DNA of 64,000 bases from Azolla caroliniana (lineage: Eukaryota > Polypodiophyta), in the NCBI GenBank assembly GCA_043228905.1, contig JBHGNT010000008.1, positions 13,454,001-13,518,000 of the forward strand, written 5' to 3'. The notes under the pieces were generated by a model. The model had not been told where the DNA came from and did no database searches. It worked only from the letters and a program-made list of their open reading frames with translations. Below, piece by piece: positions 30,260-42,043 of this stretch. The position numbers and the translations under genes are program-made. Positions within the stretch are counted from its first letter, which is position 1, and each line of letters opens with the position of its first letter.

Positions 30260-30660
30260 CCACTGTGGAATGTAGGGGTTGTCGATATCAGACTTCTCTT
30301 GTTCTCCAATCTATGTCTGGATTATGTAATTCAAACCAAGGTAATCCCAGGACAATGGGATGCTCTGGACTACTAATTATATTGAATGATACTACACACA
30401 CAAAACTACCTAGGACAACCTGAATGGGTTCTCACTCTTCTACAATATTCCCGGAAGCAATGGGATGACCATCAATGACTACTACAAATGCGGGGCAAGG
30501 AAGTTTTCTTAAGGATATCTGAGAAGCTTGGGCAAAATTTCGATCCATGAAATAGGAATTGGCTCCGGAATCTAAAAGTGCTAGGACATGTACTGGATGA
30601 GTAATTTTAGAACTAACCATGACTTGGGCTAGGGACACATTGCTAACTTGCGAAGGGAAT
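30260..30660 (-). pseudogene. Gypsy-5 protease remnant
   Basis: Minus-strand frames read HVLALLDSGANSYFMDRNFAQ, AFVVVIDGHPIASGNIVEE and, after a stop, SSPEHPIVLGLPWFELHNP, matching the Gypsy-4 protease. The active-site DSGA is intact but a stop follows IVEE. Gag is missing upstream. Confidence 0.8.
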
Positions 30661-30672
30661 GGAACCACTAAA

Positions 30673-30989
30673 ACACACACACAGTTCCGTCCTCTTAGTA
30701 CTAATATTACTTCCCTTCTCTCTAGTACTAATTCTCTCTCTGATTTAGTATTATTCCTGACAGTTTGAACCAAGTTGGTTCAAAATAATGCCTAGTGCCT
30801 TCTTTTATAATGTTCTTCGGAGTAATCCTGAAGCTTCTAGAATGTGCCAGAGAAATCTGGAATATACATTAATTTTCTATAATAAAACTTAAAAATAATA
30901 TTCTACGTATTACAAAAGATGGTATAATGGTCAAGAGCTTAACCCATATAACATAAGGTCATGGGTTTGAGTCTTGCCATGTCATGACA
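30673..30989 (-). repeat. Gypsy-5 rearranged 5' LTR with inverted terminus
   Basis: 30775-30989 matches the LTR in direct orientation. The outer about 90 bases that should follow are instead inverted at 30673-30762 (plus strand reads ...TATTATTCCTGACA), joined by GTTTGAACCAAG. The tRNA-like module is at 30920-30983. Confidence 0.85.
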
Positions 30990-32340
30990 CCAAGTGAATA
31001 TCTAAACTCAGACTTATATTAAGGGGATGTTTGTGTGCATATGGGAATATTTTCTAATTAGAATTAATTATGTTCGGTAACGATAAACACCCTCATCAAC
31101 TCTCCTTGGTTATGTATTGATGAATTGGAATTATGGTTGATGAGCTTGAAAAATGCGATAATGAAGAAGTTATAATTGAGAATGAGATTTTCATGTGTTT
31201 GTTAAAACTAATGATTTGGTGCTTCTAGAAAATACTTCAAGTATTGATAAAATATTCTATGTATTAGAAAATGTTTTTGTGCGATATTAGTTGACTACAA
31301 ATAGCTTTAGCCTCTAACCATGCATATGTGGGACTAACAGTTAAGGATATTCCATGCATGTGGTTCAATTATTAGCCACGGAAAAAAATAGAAAGATTTT
31401 AAAGGTAACTGGTTGTTGGTGCCCTTGAGCATCTTGAGGACACATAGAAGAGCTCGAAGTACCAAGTGAATATCTAAACTCTGACTCATATTAAGGTGAT
31501 GTGTATGTGCATATGGGAATATTTTCTAATTATAATTAGTTCTATTCAGTAAGGATGAACACCCTCATCAACTCTCCTTGGTTATGTATTGATGAATTGG
31601 AATTATGGTGGATGAGCTTGAAAAATGCGACAATGAAGAAGTTATAATTGAGAATGAGATTTTCATGTGTTTGTTAAAACAAAGGATTTGGTGCTTCTAA
31701 AAAGTACTTCAAGTATTGAATAAAATATTATATGTATTAGAAAACTTTTGTGTGCGAAATAAGTTGATGATGAATAACTTTAGCCTTTAACCATGCATGT
31801 GGTTCAATTATTAGCCATAGTAAAAAAATAGAAAGATTTTAATATGGGGACTAACAATTTAGGATGTTCCATGCATGTGGTTCAATTATTAACCATGGAA
31901 AAAAATAGAAAGATTTTAAAGGTAACAAATTATTGGTGCCCATGAGCATCTTGGGGACACAGAAGAACTCAAAGTACCAAGTGAATATCTAAACTCAGAC
32001 TTATTTTAAGGGGAATATTTTCTAATTAGAATTAGTTCTGTTCGGTAAGGATAAACACCCTCATCAACTCTCCTTGGCTATGTATTGATGAATTGGAATT
32101 ATGGTTGATGAGCTTGAAAAATGCGATAATGAAGAAGTTATAATTGAGAATGAGATTTTCATGTGTTTGTTAAAACTAATGATTTGGTGCTTCTAGAAAA
32201 TACTTCAAGTATTGATAAAATATTCTATGTATTAGAAAACGTTTTTGTGCACTATAAGTTGACTACAAATAGCTTTAGCCTCTAACCATGCATATGTGGG
32301 ACTAACAGTTAAGGATATTCCATGCATGTGGTTCAATTGT

Positions 32341-34560
32341 AAGCCATTTGAATTTTCCCAAAACAGGAACCACTTTCCCATTAGTTATGAGAGATTTTAC
32401 AGAAAGAATATACATGGTGGCTTATATATAAATCGGGGAGTCACCCCCAATCCGAGTTCAAGAATATGAGACACACCACATATCCACTCATACTTTGTAC
32501 TTAATGTAATTAGGTACCTCGAGCTATAGACTAGAGACAATCACCGCCGGCCAGCACAAGCCCGATCCTCAATCCTTCAACATAGGGAGGGTGGGAGGTG
32601 CGTAGGAAAAAACCAACGTGGGGGTTAGTAGTTCCAACTTGGGCCATTAATAGAAAGCTTTAAATATATTGGGCTTCGAGTTCCCTTTAGTGAATTTGGG
32701 AACAACGGTTTACTAAAATCGTTCTATCTCTAACTTCAGAAATCTACAAAGGTCACCCTTCAATTTGTGTGTATCCAAAATTGGTATAAGAACCATCCTA
32801 TTGCACATATTAAAAGTTAAAACATTTGGTGTATAGAACATTTCAAGCTACCTCATTTCACTTACACCATGACTAACTTAAAAGCTTATATATAAGAAAT
32901 TAAAAATGGATTCACACCCCAAGCCAGAGCCCCAACACCAATTCCTTTTGCGAAGGACAAGCCAATTAGATGCAATTATCTTTTAAAGCTATTTTCTTAA
33001 TTCCAACGAAGTTCACAATGGGGTGAAGGGCGTGTTTCAACATCATGAGCTTATTACATATCAATGTTTATTAACGTGTGGGTAGTTGGAATACTTAAGG
33101 TATACTATTAAGTCTCATTATCTCTTTGTTAACAAAATATATCTAGAAGTGATTGACAAATGATAGAGGGTTTGAGTGCATATTAAAGGCTCTTGTAATT
33201 AGGAGGGCAATTGTGAGAATAATGAAGCCTTTGTCATTGTCATTAAGGGAAGGTATCCCTCAAACTATGACTACCCTATGATTAAACAAACACACCCTAA
33301 GGATGGAGACCCCATGCTCTACATCGAGAGCCTAGGTTATGGTAAAAAACTCAAGAAAAATAAATTTCTTGTCAGTTTTCTTGAACTCATGCAAAAGAGT
33401 TTTGCATGATTAATAATGTGTAAGTTTGTCTCTCTTTGAAAGATATTTGAGCTACAAAGTGTGCATGATAGCTTGTTGAACCACATTATCATCATACTAT
33501 CTTTAAATTAATAACAATCCCTGATTAAATTATTTTTGCCAAAAGAGATTTTCAAGCACTTGATAAATGGTGGAGAACTAGGATGCATTGAAAATGTTCT
33601 TTTAGTTGCCTACGGTGTCATGTGCCATTTGTTAAGGGGACGTACCTCCTTAAAACTATGATTACCCTTTGCATAGACAAGTAGATAGGATCCACACCCT
33701 AGGGTTGACCCCATGTGCTAATTGTAGAGGGATTGATAGTAATTCTCAATTGAAAATTTAAAGTTTATGAACGTTTGGTTAACAAAAGATATTTTCAAGC
33801 TCTTGACAAATGGTGTAGAAGTAGGCCATGTTGGGAATGTTCTCTTCATTACCAAAGGAGTTGTGAGCCATTTCATTGAGAGGGGGCACCCCCTTGAAAC
33901 TGTGATTGCCCTATAGGTAGACAAACAAAGAGGATCTATGGGTCAAGGTTGAGGACCCCATGCACTAATCCTAGGAGAATTAATAATAATCCCTAATTGA
34001 AATTTTCAATTCTATGAACGTTTTGAGAGCAAAAGAGATTTTCATGCAATTACAAATGGTAGAGAACCACGTGTTGAGAACGTTCTCTTCGTTGCCAAAA
34101 GAGTCGTGTGCCATTGATTGGGGGGGCACCCTCTGAAACCATGATTGCCATGTAAATAAACAAACACAAAGAATGTACACCCTAAGATTGAGGGGCCCAT
34201 TTGCTAAGCGTAGGGGGTTGGGATAACTTGAAAGAAGTAAGGGGCCAATAAGATTCAAATTACTCTCATTGAACCTATACAATATTTATTGTCTAATTAT
34301 TTTCTAGATATGTAGAGTGTATTTTTGTTTTGAAGAGACTACAATTATGTTCATTACAGTCCAATATCATTGAATATTATAAACACATGACAACACCGAC
34401 TCAAGTTTAATATTAATCCCTAATTGGAGGACATGGTCCTTTGCTTATAATATTATCGAATATGCGTAGATGCACATCTTTTCCAACCTATATTTTAATA
34501 CATTTAACATGCATTTTATTATATTTGACAATAACCTATAATTTAGGCTACAATGTTGAA
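32341..34560. other. Non-coding host DNA with degenerate repeats
   Basis: No gene is supported. From about 33230 to 34290 a unit of about 243 bp recurs three or four times, marked by GACCCCATGTGCTAAT-like sequence at 33706, 33953 and 34195 and AATGTTCTCTTC(A/G)TT(A/G)CCAAA. A TATATATAAATC element lies near 32425 without a recognisable gene behind it. Confidence 0.55.
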
Positions 34561-34567
34561 TTAGTAT

Positions 34568-34669
34568 CACGTGGAGGATGGAGGATAGCCTTGACTTTGA
34601 GAGTCATATTTCTATCCTTGACATTATTATCTATCAGCATCTCTCTCTCTCTCAATATATGTATATATA
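34568..34669 (+). promoter_or_regulatory. PR-1 promoter elements
   Basis: A G-box CACGTG (34568-34573), two W-box cores TTGAC (34591 and 34618), a CT-rich stretch and TATATATA (34662-34669) lie within 215 bases before the ATG. W boxes are the usual WRKY sites of defence genes. Confidence 0.5.
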
Positions 34670-34779
34670 GGTATAGGTATATATCATAGTACAAGCACAA
34701 ACACACATAACGAGGGGAAGCTAATATTCGATAAAGGAAATACTACCTTTTGTCCAATATTGAGCAACCACCACATATA

Positions 34780-35304
34780 ATGAAAAATCAACATATTAAT
34801 TATGCATCTTTTACTCTTCTATTAGTGTTGATAAGTAGTTTTGTTGGTTGCATAGCGCAAACACAACAAAATCAATTTCTAAATGCACATAATGTGGAGA
34901 GGCAAAAATTGGGCATTCCACTTCTAGTTTGGAGTAAAACATTGGAAGACTATGCCAACAAATACGCCATAAGCCAAGATAAACCCCAAGCTGGTTGTGC
35001 TGGTGCATTACGCCATTCCAAAGGTCCTTATGGAGAGAACTTGTATTGGTATTGGACTACCACCCGCGCCCTAGCAACACCTAATCAAGCCTTGACAGAT
35101 TGGATATCTGAGAAGCGATACTACAACTACAAGACCAACACTTGTGCCAGTGGCCAACAATGCGGCCACTATACCCAAGTGGTTTGGGCCAAGACACGAC
35201 GTGTTGGATGCGTCGCTCATAAATGCACCTCCAACCCCCTTGCAACATACATCATATGCAACTACGACCCCCCTGGAAACTATATTGGCCAACGTCCATA
35301 CTAA
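34780..35304 (+). CDS. PR1: Pathogenesis-related protein 1 (CAP/SCP domain), secreted
   Basis: The frame is intact, intronless and 174 residues long, the usual PR-1 size. I take the ATG at 34780 because a signal peptide follows directly (TLLLVLISSFVGCIA, cleavage near residue 26). The CAP domain has FLNAHNVERQKLGI, YANKYA, HSKGPYGENLYW, WISEKRYYNY, CGHYTQVVWAKTRRVGC and IICNYDPPGNYIGQRPY. It keeps the cavity His/Glu residues (H of HSKG, E of GENL, E of SEK, H of GHYT) and six cysteines for three disulfides. PR-1 proteins are secreted to the apoplast, bind sterols and inhibit pathogens. The last 11 residues fit the CAPE peptide consensus. It is the only intact host gene here. Confidence 0.95.
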   Translation: MKNQHINYASFTLLLVLISSFVGCIAQTQQNQFLNAHNVERQKLGIPLLVWSKTLEDYANKYAISQDKPQAGCAGALRHSKGPYGENLYWYWTTTRALATPNQALTDWISEKRYYNYKTNTCASGQQCGHYTQVVWAKTRRVGCVAHKCTSNPLATYIICNYDPPGNYIGQRPY

Positions 35305-36712
35305 ATATCCGTCTTATTTTCATGCATTTCCACCTTCGACTACATGTGTTCCTAATTCATCTAAGCTAAGTTATGGTTTACCCTCCTCCATGTCTTTCTA
35401 ATTCCTCCCAAATCATATGTATCATTAAAAAGCAAAGTGATTTTTTTTCACTTTCCCATGTTATTTTGCTAATGCGTATAATTCACTTACCTAATCATTT
35501 GTCTTATCTTTGAAATGTCACCAATTTATAAAAGACACCTAATTAGTTGGAAACCGTAGCTATTATACTTCATGAGAGAACTAATTGTTTTGGACAAAAT
35601 GGCCTTTAGGAGTCCTTGTGAGAATTTTGTGGGCTCGAAATTTCATTAAAAGGGATAAAAAGAGTATTTATTTCCAATAGTATTCTTATTAAAGTCCTAT
35701 GATAAAATTTAATGTACTTGCACACAAACTTAAATGGATGCAAAAACTTGTGAATACCAAAACCTTACAACTCACACAAGAAAATTTCTTCAAAAAAAAA
35801 TTTAATACTACATACCATAGATTGACATATTCGCATTCGTCGGGTTTCCCATTCAAATGCAAACAAATACGAATACGAATGGGTAGTTAAGTATTCGTTA
35901 ACCCCCCCGCCCCCCCCCCCCCAAAAAAAAAAAAACAAAAAAAAACTTTAAAAATAAATAAATCCTAGGATAAAAAGAAAGGAACTTAACAATAAATAGG
36001 GATAATAAAAGAGGGACTTTGGAGACTTGACACTACTAAATTTTTATAATAAATGTATAACTTATAAGTATTTCTTTTAATTATTAATAAATAAATAAAA
36101 TAAAATAAAGGCTCATTAATTTCTCACTTTTTATTTCCTCAAAATTTATGGATATTTTTATCTTGACATTAAAAACAGTACTTCAAACTAATCATATCTT
36201 CAAAGTTCATATTTGTATAATAAATATAAAAATATTCGTTTTTAAAAAATTAATTAATTAAAATAAGTTTCATAAACTCTCTTGACACTATAATCTATAA
36301 ATGAATAATTGTTTTTTTTGGTGAAATATATTTATTTAAATAAATAAATATTTTTTTATATTGATTTTACAAACGAATGGTTTTTTAATATTCTTGGGGC
36401 CATTTTGTATTCTCGAATATGGAAAATATTGCGCATGGAGAATATCACGAATATCACGCATGTGTCAATCTATGCTACATACCTTCTATTACCATCACCA
36501 GTCCAAATTTATAGAAAAATAGTTCAATAAGTACCAGTAACTCCTACGACTAGAGTCTACCCTTTGAAGAAAAAAAACCTCCTATTAAATAGGAATCATT
36601 AGAATGTCAAACGTTCACTAATTGAATAATTCGTACTTCCAAGGTTCTTTATTTTAAGTAGTCATAACAATCATAACAATTTCTTTAATCTAGGTAGACC
36701 TAATAGATGTAA
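35305..36712. other. AT-rich intergenic DNA after PR-1
   Basis: No gene seen. It includes a C-run then A-run at 35901-35946, long A/T stretches, and TTAATTAATTAA-like sequence near 36250. Confidence 0.5.
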
Positions 36713-39700
36713 CACTCTCTCGCCAAGAGTGAGAGTTTCGACCACGAAACTTATGCATGGTGGCAACATTTAGCCCCTGTGCTAACTATGGTTTTCCTTA
36801 AGAATTTGGACAATTTAGTGGCACCATTTACCACCCAAAACCTGCTTGTTGTATTGTCTCCTCAATAACCCACAAAGCTTCTACCAATGATCATCCCAAC
36901 CACTTGATCAAGTAGTGTCCTTTCCCTCGAAGAACTTATCTCTTTAATATGGCCTCTGGTTCGCATGGCATGTTATTGGTTGCTTGACGACCCTACATTT
37001 CATCAATATGAAAACTCTTTAGTAGGCTGACACGAAAAACATTGTGGATTTAGGAGGTTGCATGCAACTATAATTTGTAGGAGACGTTGTTGATTTGTTT
37101 TGTTATCTTGTATGGGCCAAAGCACCTACGATTAAACTTCAATGTGAGACCCTAAGGTAACGACCAATTAGTTGCACTGATTAATGTAACTAAGTCTCCA
37201 AGGTAAAAATCCATATTTTTACGTTTCTTGTTGACCCAATTAATCATCTAAGACTTTGTCCGAGTCAAATGCACTTGTGTTGCTTTCATTCTCTCCTTCC
37301 ATTTTCTAAAAACTTGGCTAGATCAGGATCTTCTGCCTATGTTTTATTAGTACAGTATGTAACAAGGCAATTGGTGTGACTACTTCTTTACTTGATAGAT
37401 TCAATGGAGAGAAGCCTGTTGCTAAATGGATAGCTGCATTGTTGCAGAACTCAAGCACGTCGACTTGCTCCACCGGATCTGATTGATCTGCCTTAACGTA
37501 ACAATGAATATAATCTTTGATACCCTAATTAAGCCTCCATTGGTTTCAAGATGCGTCGACGTTAACATACGTAGTTGCGTGCCCAACATCCGGAGCAACT
37601 CTTGCCAAAATCCACTCGCAAACCTAAGATCCCTATCAAACATGATGCTTTTCGCTAATCCATGATACTTAAAAATATACTTGAAAAACACCTAAGCTAT
37701 GTCATTGGCTGTCAGAGGTAGCTTCGCAAGTATGAAATAAGCTTGTTTTGAGAAGAAATCCACAACCACCATCAAAGTATTATATCCTTTGGAGGGAGGC
37801 ACATCAATAATAAAGTCCATACTAATTACATCCCATGGGCGAGACAAAATTTGCATTTGTTGCAATAGACCGAATGCTTTGCCTCATCTTGCCTTCATTG
37901 GTTTAGAGACTTTGCATGAGGGTATACACTCAATAATTTCCTTCTCCATTTTAGTCCCCACGAAATACTTTTTAGTGGCCCTTAATGTTTGTTTTTTTCC
38001 TTCATGCCCAACCATGTAGCAATTGTGCACTTCATGCAATATTTTAGCCTTTAGTTGTATATTATTAGGAATCACCACCTTATCCTCACTCCATAATAGC
38101 CCATCATGCAACCTGTCTAAGCCATGAGCAGTTTGTCCACTTCCCACTTCGTGTATTAGTTATCATACTACTACTTCCTTTTCTTGAGCTTGCTAAATCT
38201 CTTCGACCATCCTTAAACCGTGATGACGAAAATGTGATGAATTTGTGGTAGCCTACTCAATGCATCCGGTAGTGTGTGCAACTTCCCTTTCTTATGCACA
38301 ATTTCTATATCAAACTCTACCAACATGTCTTGTCACTACATTTGTTTTGCTGATAGTCTTTGTTGTGATTGAAGGTATTGCAAGGATATGTTATGTTTCA
38401 TTACCTTTGTGAATTGATCTTGCACAACATGTCTCAACTTCTGTAGTGCATATACTATGGTGAGCATTTCTGCTTTCTATTTCTGAAAATGTTTTTGACT
38501 CGTACGCTATTGGATGACCATCTTGCATAAGGACCGCCCCATAAGCATAATCCGATGCATCAGTATGATTTCGAAAGGTCCAATGGAATCAGGTAGTTTC
38601 AACATTGGCTAAGAACACACCGCCTCCTTCAACTGGTCAAAAGCGTGTTGTTCTATTTTGGACCGCTTAAACATTTCTAAGCCTCTCATAAGATTTCTGA
38701 GTGTAGTTGCAATTCCACTAAAAGTTTTAATAAAATTCCCAAGGTACTATACAAAACCAATTAATTGTTGTACTACAATGACTTTGGTGGGTTGTGACTA
38801 TTTCTGAACTATTTCCATCTTTAGCCTGTCCCTTCCTACTCGGAATATGAGAAACTCTTGCTTATCTATGGAATATTCACATTTTTTGGTCTTTGCATAC
38901 AACTAGTGCTCTCATAATCTTTGTACTAGGCAACATGCTGCTTATGCTCTTCCAAAGACTTACTAAACATTAGAAGATTATCAAGATAAACGATAACAAA
39001 TTTATCCAAATAATCTCGAAATATTTCATTCCCAAGTCTAGAAAAGGTTCATGGTGCTCAGGTTAAGCCAACACTCATCACAAGCCACTCAAAACTTTCG
39101 TATCTAGTTCTGAACGTAGTTTTCTCAGTGTCTTCTGTGGCTATTCAAATTTGATGATATCCAGATCGTAAATCAATGTGAGAGAAATATTGGGCTCCTT
39201 GTAACTAATAAGGTAAGTTGGGTAGCAAAGGTAATGGATACTTGCTTTTTATTTTAATCTTATTGAGTGATCTATAATCCATACACATACATAGTGTGTC
39301 GTCTTTCTTGGCCACAAAAATTACGGGTGCACCGTAAGGTGAGTTGCCTGCTCGAATAAACCCACGTACTTCCAACTCCTACAATTGACTTTTGAGTTCT
39401 TCTAATTGAGCAGCACTCATGTGATATGGTGCTTTGGAAAGTGGTATGCTCCGTGGCACAATCTCCAATAGAATTTATTTTTTATTTGTATCCTCCAAAC
39501 AAATCTTAACATATTTTGGATTATCGGGACATGACAAATTTTCTCTTATCAAATGGTATAGGTTGTACCCCTTTTCAAAGCTGCAATGATAGGTTCTTCC
39601 ACATGGTGTTGTTAGGAACTCCCCCATATCCATTGGTTGCTTCCATGATGTGACATTTGTAGGGAAAAACATCAGTTGATAACATCACACTCAAATGCTT

Positions 39701-39769
39701 CCACATGGCTAGGAGCATCATCAAGGATTAGAAGCACTCTATGATCAATTTGAGAATAAACAAAAGGTA
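36713..39769 (-). pseudogene. Gypsy-6, decayed Ty3/gypsy polyprotein
   Basis: From right to left the minus strand shows broken reverse transcriptase (region near 39300, [10 protein letters not shown]-like; 38940-39010, FVIVYLDNLLMF), RNase H near 38530 (TDASDYAYGAVL), integrase zinc finger (38147-37884, VIPNNIQLKAKILHEVHNCYMVGHEGKKQTLR), integrase core (37691-37422, YHGLAKSIMFDRDLRFASGFWQELLRMLGTQLRM) and a chromodomain-like block near 36930 (GHYLIKWLGW). Stops and frameshifts throughout make it dead. The minus-strand sequence TGTTACATC at about 36712 could start its LTR. Confidence 0.75.
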
Positions 39770-39774
39770 CAAAC

Positions 39775-40395
39775 TATTGGGAAAACAGGTTCCTCTAGAT
39801 GGGAAGATTATGAACCAAATCGGATTGAGAGTCGACAGGAAATTCGATCGAGGCCAAAAATCCAATGACCGAAAATCGACAAATCGAATAATCAATTTAA
39901 TAGCCGATTCGGGAGGCTATATTTGTAAATAAGCCTTAATGTGCCCATGTGGGCTATGTTTGTAAATAGCCTAGAAAGTTGTATTAGTATAAATACAACT
40001 AGGGCAAACTTTATGTGTGTGAATCATTAGAGTAGTTGATTATTATTTGTGTAGTTATAGAAGGTAGTTTCCTTTGTAACTGAGTGAGTGATAGTAGGAG
40101 AGTGAGAACAGAGTTGTAACTCTGTAGCCGTCTGTTGACGAAGAAGAACTCAAGGTCGCTGCCTGCGAGTTTCTTATTGTATATTTCTCCTACTGTATAG
40201 TGATTTGTTCAGAGTTTGTGGACTCCAGGTGGTTTTTCCCATTCGGGTTTTCCACATTAAAACATCTTGTGTCCTTGTCTTCTCTCGTTTTCTGTACTTT
40301 TGTTTTCTTGTTTGTTCAAGCACTATCTTTCACGTTGTTTGCACCTGTATTCGTATACGAGAAACCAGTTGTGGCCGGTTACTATCCTAACAACA
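39775..40395 (+). repeat. Copia-type solo LTR with TSD CAAAC
   Basis: It starts TATTGGGAAAACAGG (TG changed to TA) and ends CCTAACAACA, with CAAAC at 39770-39774 and 40396-40400. It contains TATAAATACAACTAGGGCAAAC near 39990, also found in the Copia-3 LTR, and the hairpin GGTGGTTTTTCCC..GGGTTTTCCAC near 40230. No internal region flanks it. Confidence 0.8.
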
Positions 40396-40400
40396 CAAAC

Positions 40401-41369
40401 AATTTATTAAAGTTAATGATATCAATCCAAGCATTCATTCGTGCAAAATAAGGTAATGACCAAGCATTTTCAACCATTAAAGTTGGTTCCTTAGCCTTTC
40501 TAATATTTGTAATATGAGCTTTTTCAATTACAGAGGCCTTACAACAAACAACTAAGGAAACTCTATCTGGAAATCAATATTGAAACTTTGCAATAAACTT
40601 TGGAGTAATAACTTGTTGAATCCAATATTGAAATGCAGTTGGTAAAACATTTCGTAAACTAGACAAAATATGTCTACGTAACTTCAGAGAATATTGGAAA
40701 AAATTTAAGTTATTATGAGTAAATGGGTTTGTACATAAATAGTCAAGTGGATCTCATGCTAGTCGGAACAAAGGTTATTTACTAAACACGCACAACTGTT
40801 GGGCTTTTTTTTTAAGAGTAGACCAAGTAGAAGAAGCACGCATGAGAAGCCCTAAGGACAACAAGACAAAGCAAAGGGAAAATGAAGGTTGGAAGTGCTT
40901 TCTCTATCGATGTTCTCAAGTTTAGAAGAAGCTGAATGATGATCCCTAAGTACTATGTACCACCACTTATATGAGCGAATCTAATATGTGGTAACATAGG
41001 GAAAAAACTCTAGCCAACTCTTGAGTAAAAAGTGGCCATGTATAGGGAAAGAGTTCACATCAAAGCTACCTTAGAGAATGTTGATATATTTCAATAGTGA
41101 TGTGTGTGAACACACTTAGGACTACAAGGGCATTTTTTTCCTCTTTAGGAGGTTCTTTCCCCCTCTATAAATACTCTCACAACCCTAAAATGGGGTAGTT
41201 TTGTCATTCAAAACAAGACATCAATTAGCTCTAGAGATGTTTACGACACTTTGTTGCCTCTTTTTACAAGTGGACAGTTAAGTGTTGGCCCACTTCAGGC
41301 ACCTTCTCAGCCTTTAGAAGCTACTCATAATGATGCAAACTTACAGGATGCACTTACTGATGAGAGGAT
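40401..41369. other. Unassigned DNA, possibly upstream Gypsy-6 remnant
   Basis: Broken minus-strand frames near 40500-40700 (for example HILSSLRNVLPTAFQYW) look coding-derived, but I recognise no domain. 40800-41369 shows no gene. Confidence 0.3.
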
Positions 41370-42015
41370 TGTTAAGAATTTGTCCCTCCAGTGCGAGGAG
41401 CCGAGTTCTCAGAGAGAGTCGACGATCGAAGACAGGGAGCAGCTGATTGGTCAGATGAGATCCGATAATCAAGGAGTCGACTTTGAGAGACTTGACATGG
41501 AGACTTGACAAGATATGATCGAGGTCGAAGTCACGACCGGCTAGTCAGGCTGACCGGATGGTCGAAGACTAGGCCGACTAATCGGACCGACCCGATAGTT
41601 GATGAATGAGTCAGTTGATTAGTAAGACTATTATTATTATTAGATAATAATAATGACCATTATGGTAAATAGCCCATTCTATGTATTAGTATAAATACAC
41701 CTAGGGCAAACATGAGATGTAGAACAAAACATAATAGCGTGTGATAACAAGAGAGGATGAGGAAAAGAGCGGTGCCATAGCTAACTAAGCTTGGATGTCA
41801 AGAGCCCTCTGCGGCTGATACACTCAATTTCAGAGTTTTGTATTGTGTGATCTCACCTTGTACTTCTCTCTATATAGTGGAATATCTATTCCCGTGGTTT
41901 TTCCCCATTTAGGGTTTCCACGCAAATCACTATGTATTGTGCATTTGTTGTTTTCACGTGTGTTGTGTATTTCCGAGTTAGTCTTTCTCATAGATTTGAG
42001 GATTGATTCTCAACA
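41370..42015 (+). repeat. Copia-3 5' LTR
   Basis: It starts TGTTAAGAATTTGTCCCTCC and ends GATTCTCAACA. It has TATAAATACACCTAGGGC near 41690 and the hairpin motif CGTGGTTTTTCCCC..GGGTTTCCACG near 41893. The matching 3' LTR is at 52259-52683. Confidence 0.85.
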
Positions 42016-42018
42016 AAC

Positions 42019-42030
42019 TGGTATCAAAGC
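42019..42030 (+). other. Copia-3 primer binding site (initiator Met tRNA type)
   Basis: TGGTATCAAAGC lies three bases after the LTR and is complementary to the 3' end of plant initiator tRNA-Met. Confidence 0.85.
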
Positions 42031-42043
42031 TTGAGATGCAAGC

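Larger units (their letters stand above)
29107..30989 (-). mobile_element. Gypsy-5, 1.9-kb deletion derivative
   Basis: Flanks CCACG (29102-29106) and CCAAG (30990-30994) form a one-mismatch 5-bp duplication, and the 475-bp repeat is restored when the element is removed. The 3' LTR is 29107-29524. The 5' LTR is rearranged. Only integrase C-terminus and protease remnants remain inside. Confidence 0.85.
26942..32340 (+). repeat. Tandem array of about 475-bp units, about seven copies
   Basis: GAAAATACTTCAAGTATTGAATAAAATATT (variants) recurs near 27269, 27766, 28242, 28718, 31228, 31700 and 32200. Each unit also holds CATGCATATGGGGACTAAC, CCATGCATGTG(G/A)TTCAATTATTAGCC and CTCATCAACTCTCCTTGG. 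A 77-bp sub-unit is triplicated at 28831-29030. Gypsy-5 interrupts the array at 29107-30989. No coding frame is conserved among units. Confidence 0.85.

Noticed and set aside
26942-32340. CRISPR-like array
   Set aside because: Eukaryotic context, units of about 475 bp that are degenerate along their whole length, no short repeat with unique spacers.
35071-35292. Minus-strand and second-frame open frames over PR-1
   Set aside because: Overlap shadows of the PR-1 coding sequence, with no domain of their own.
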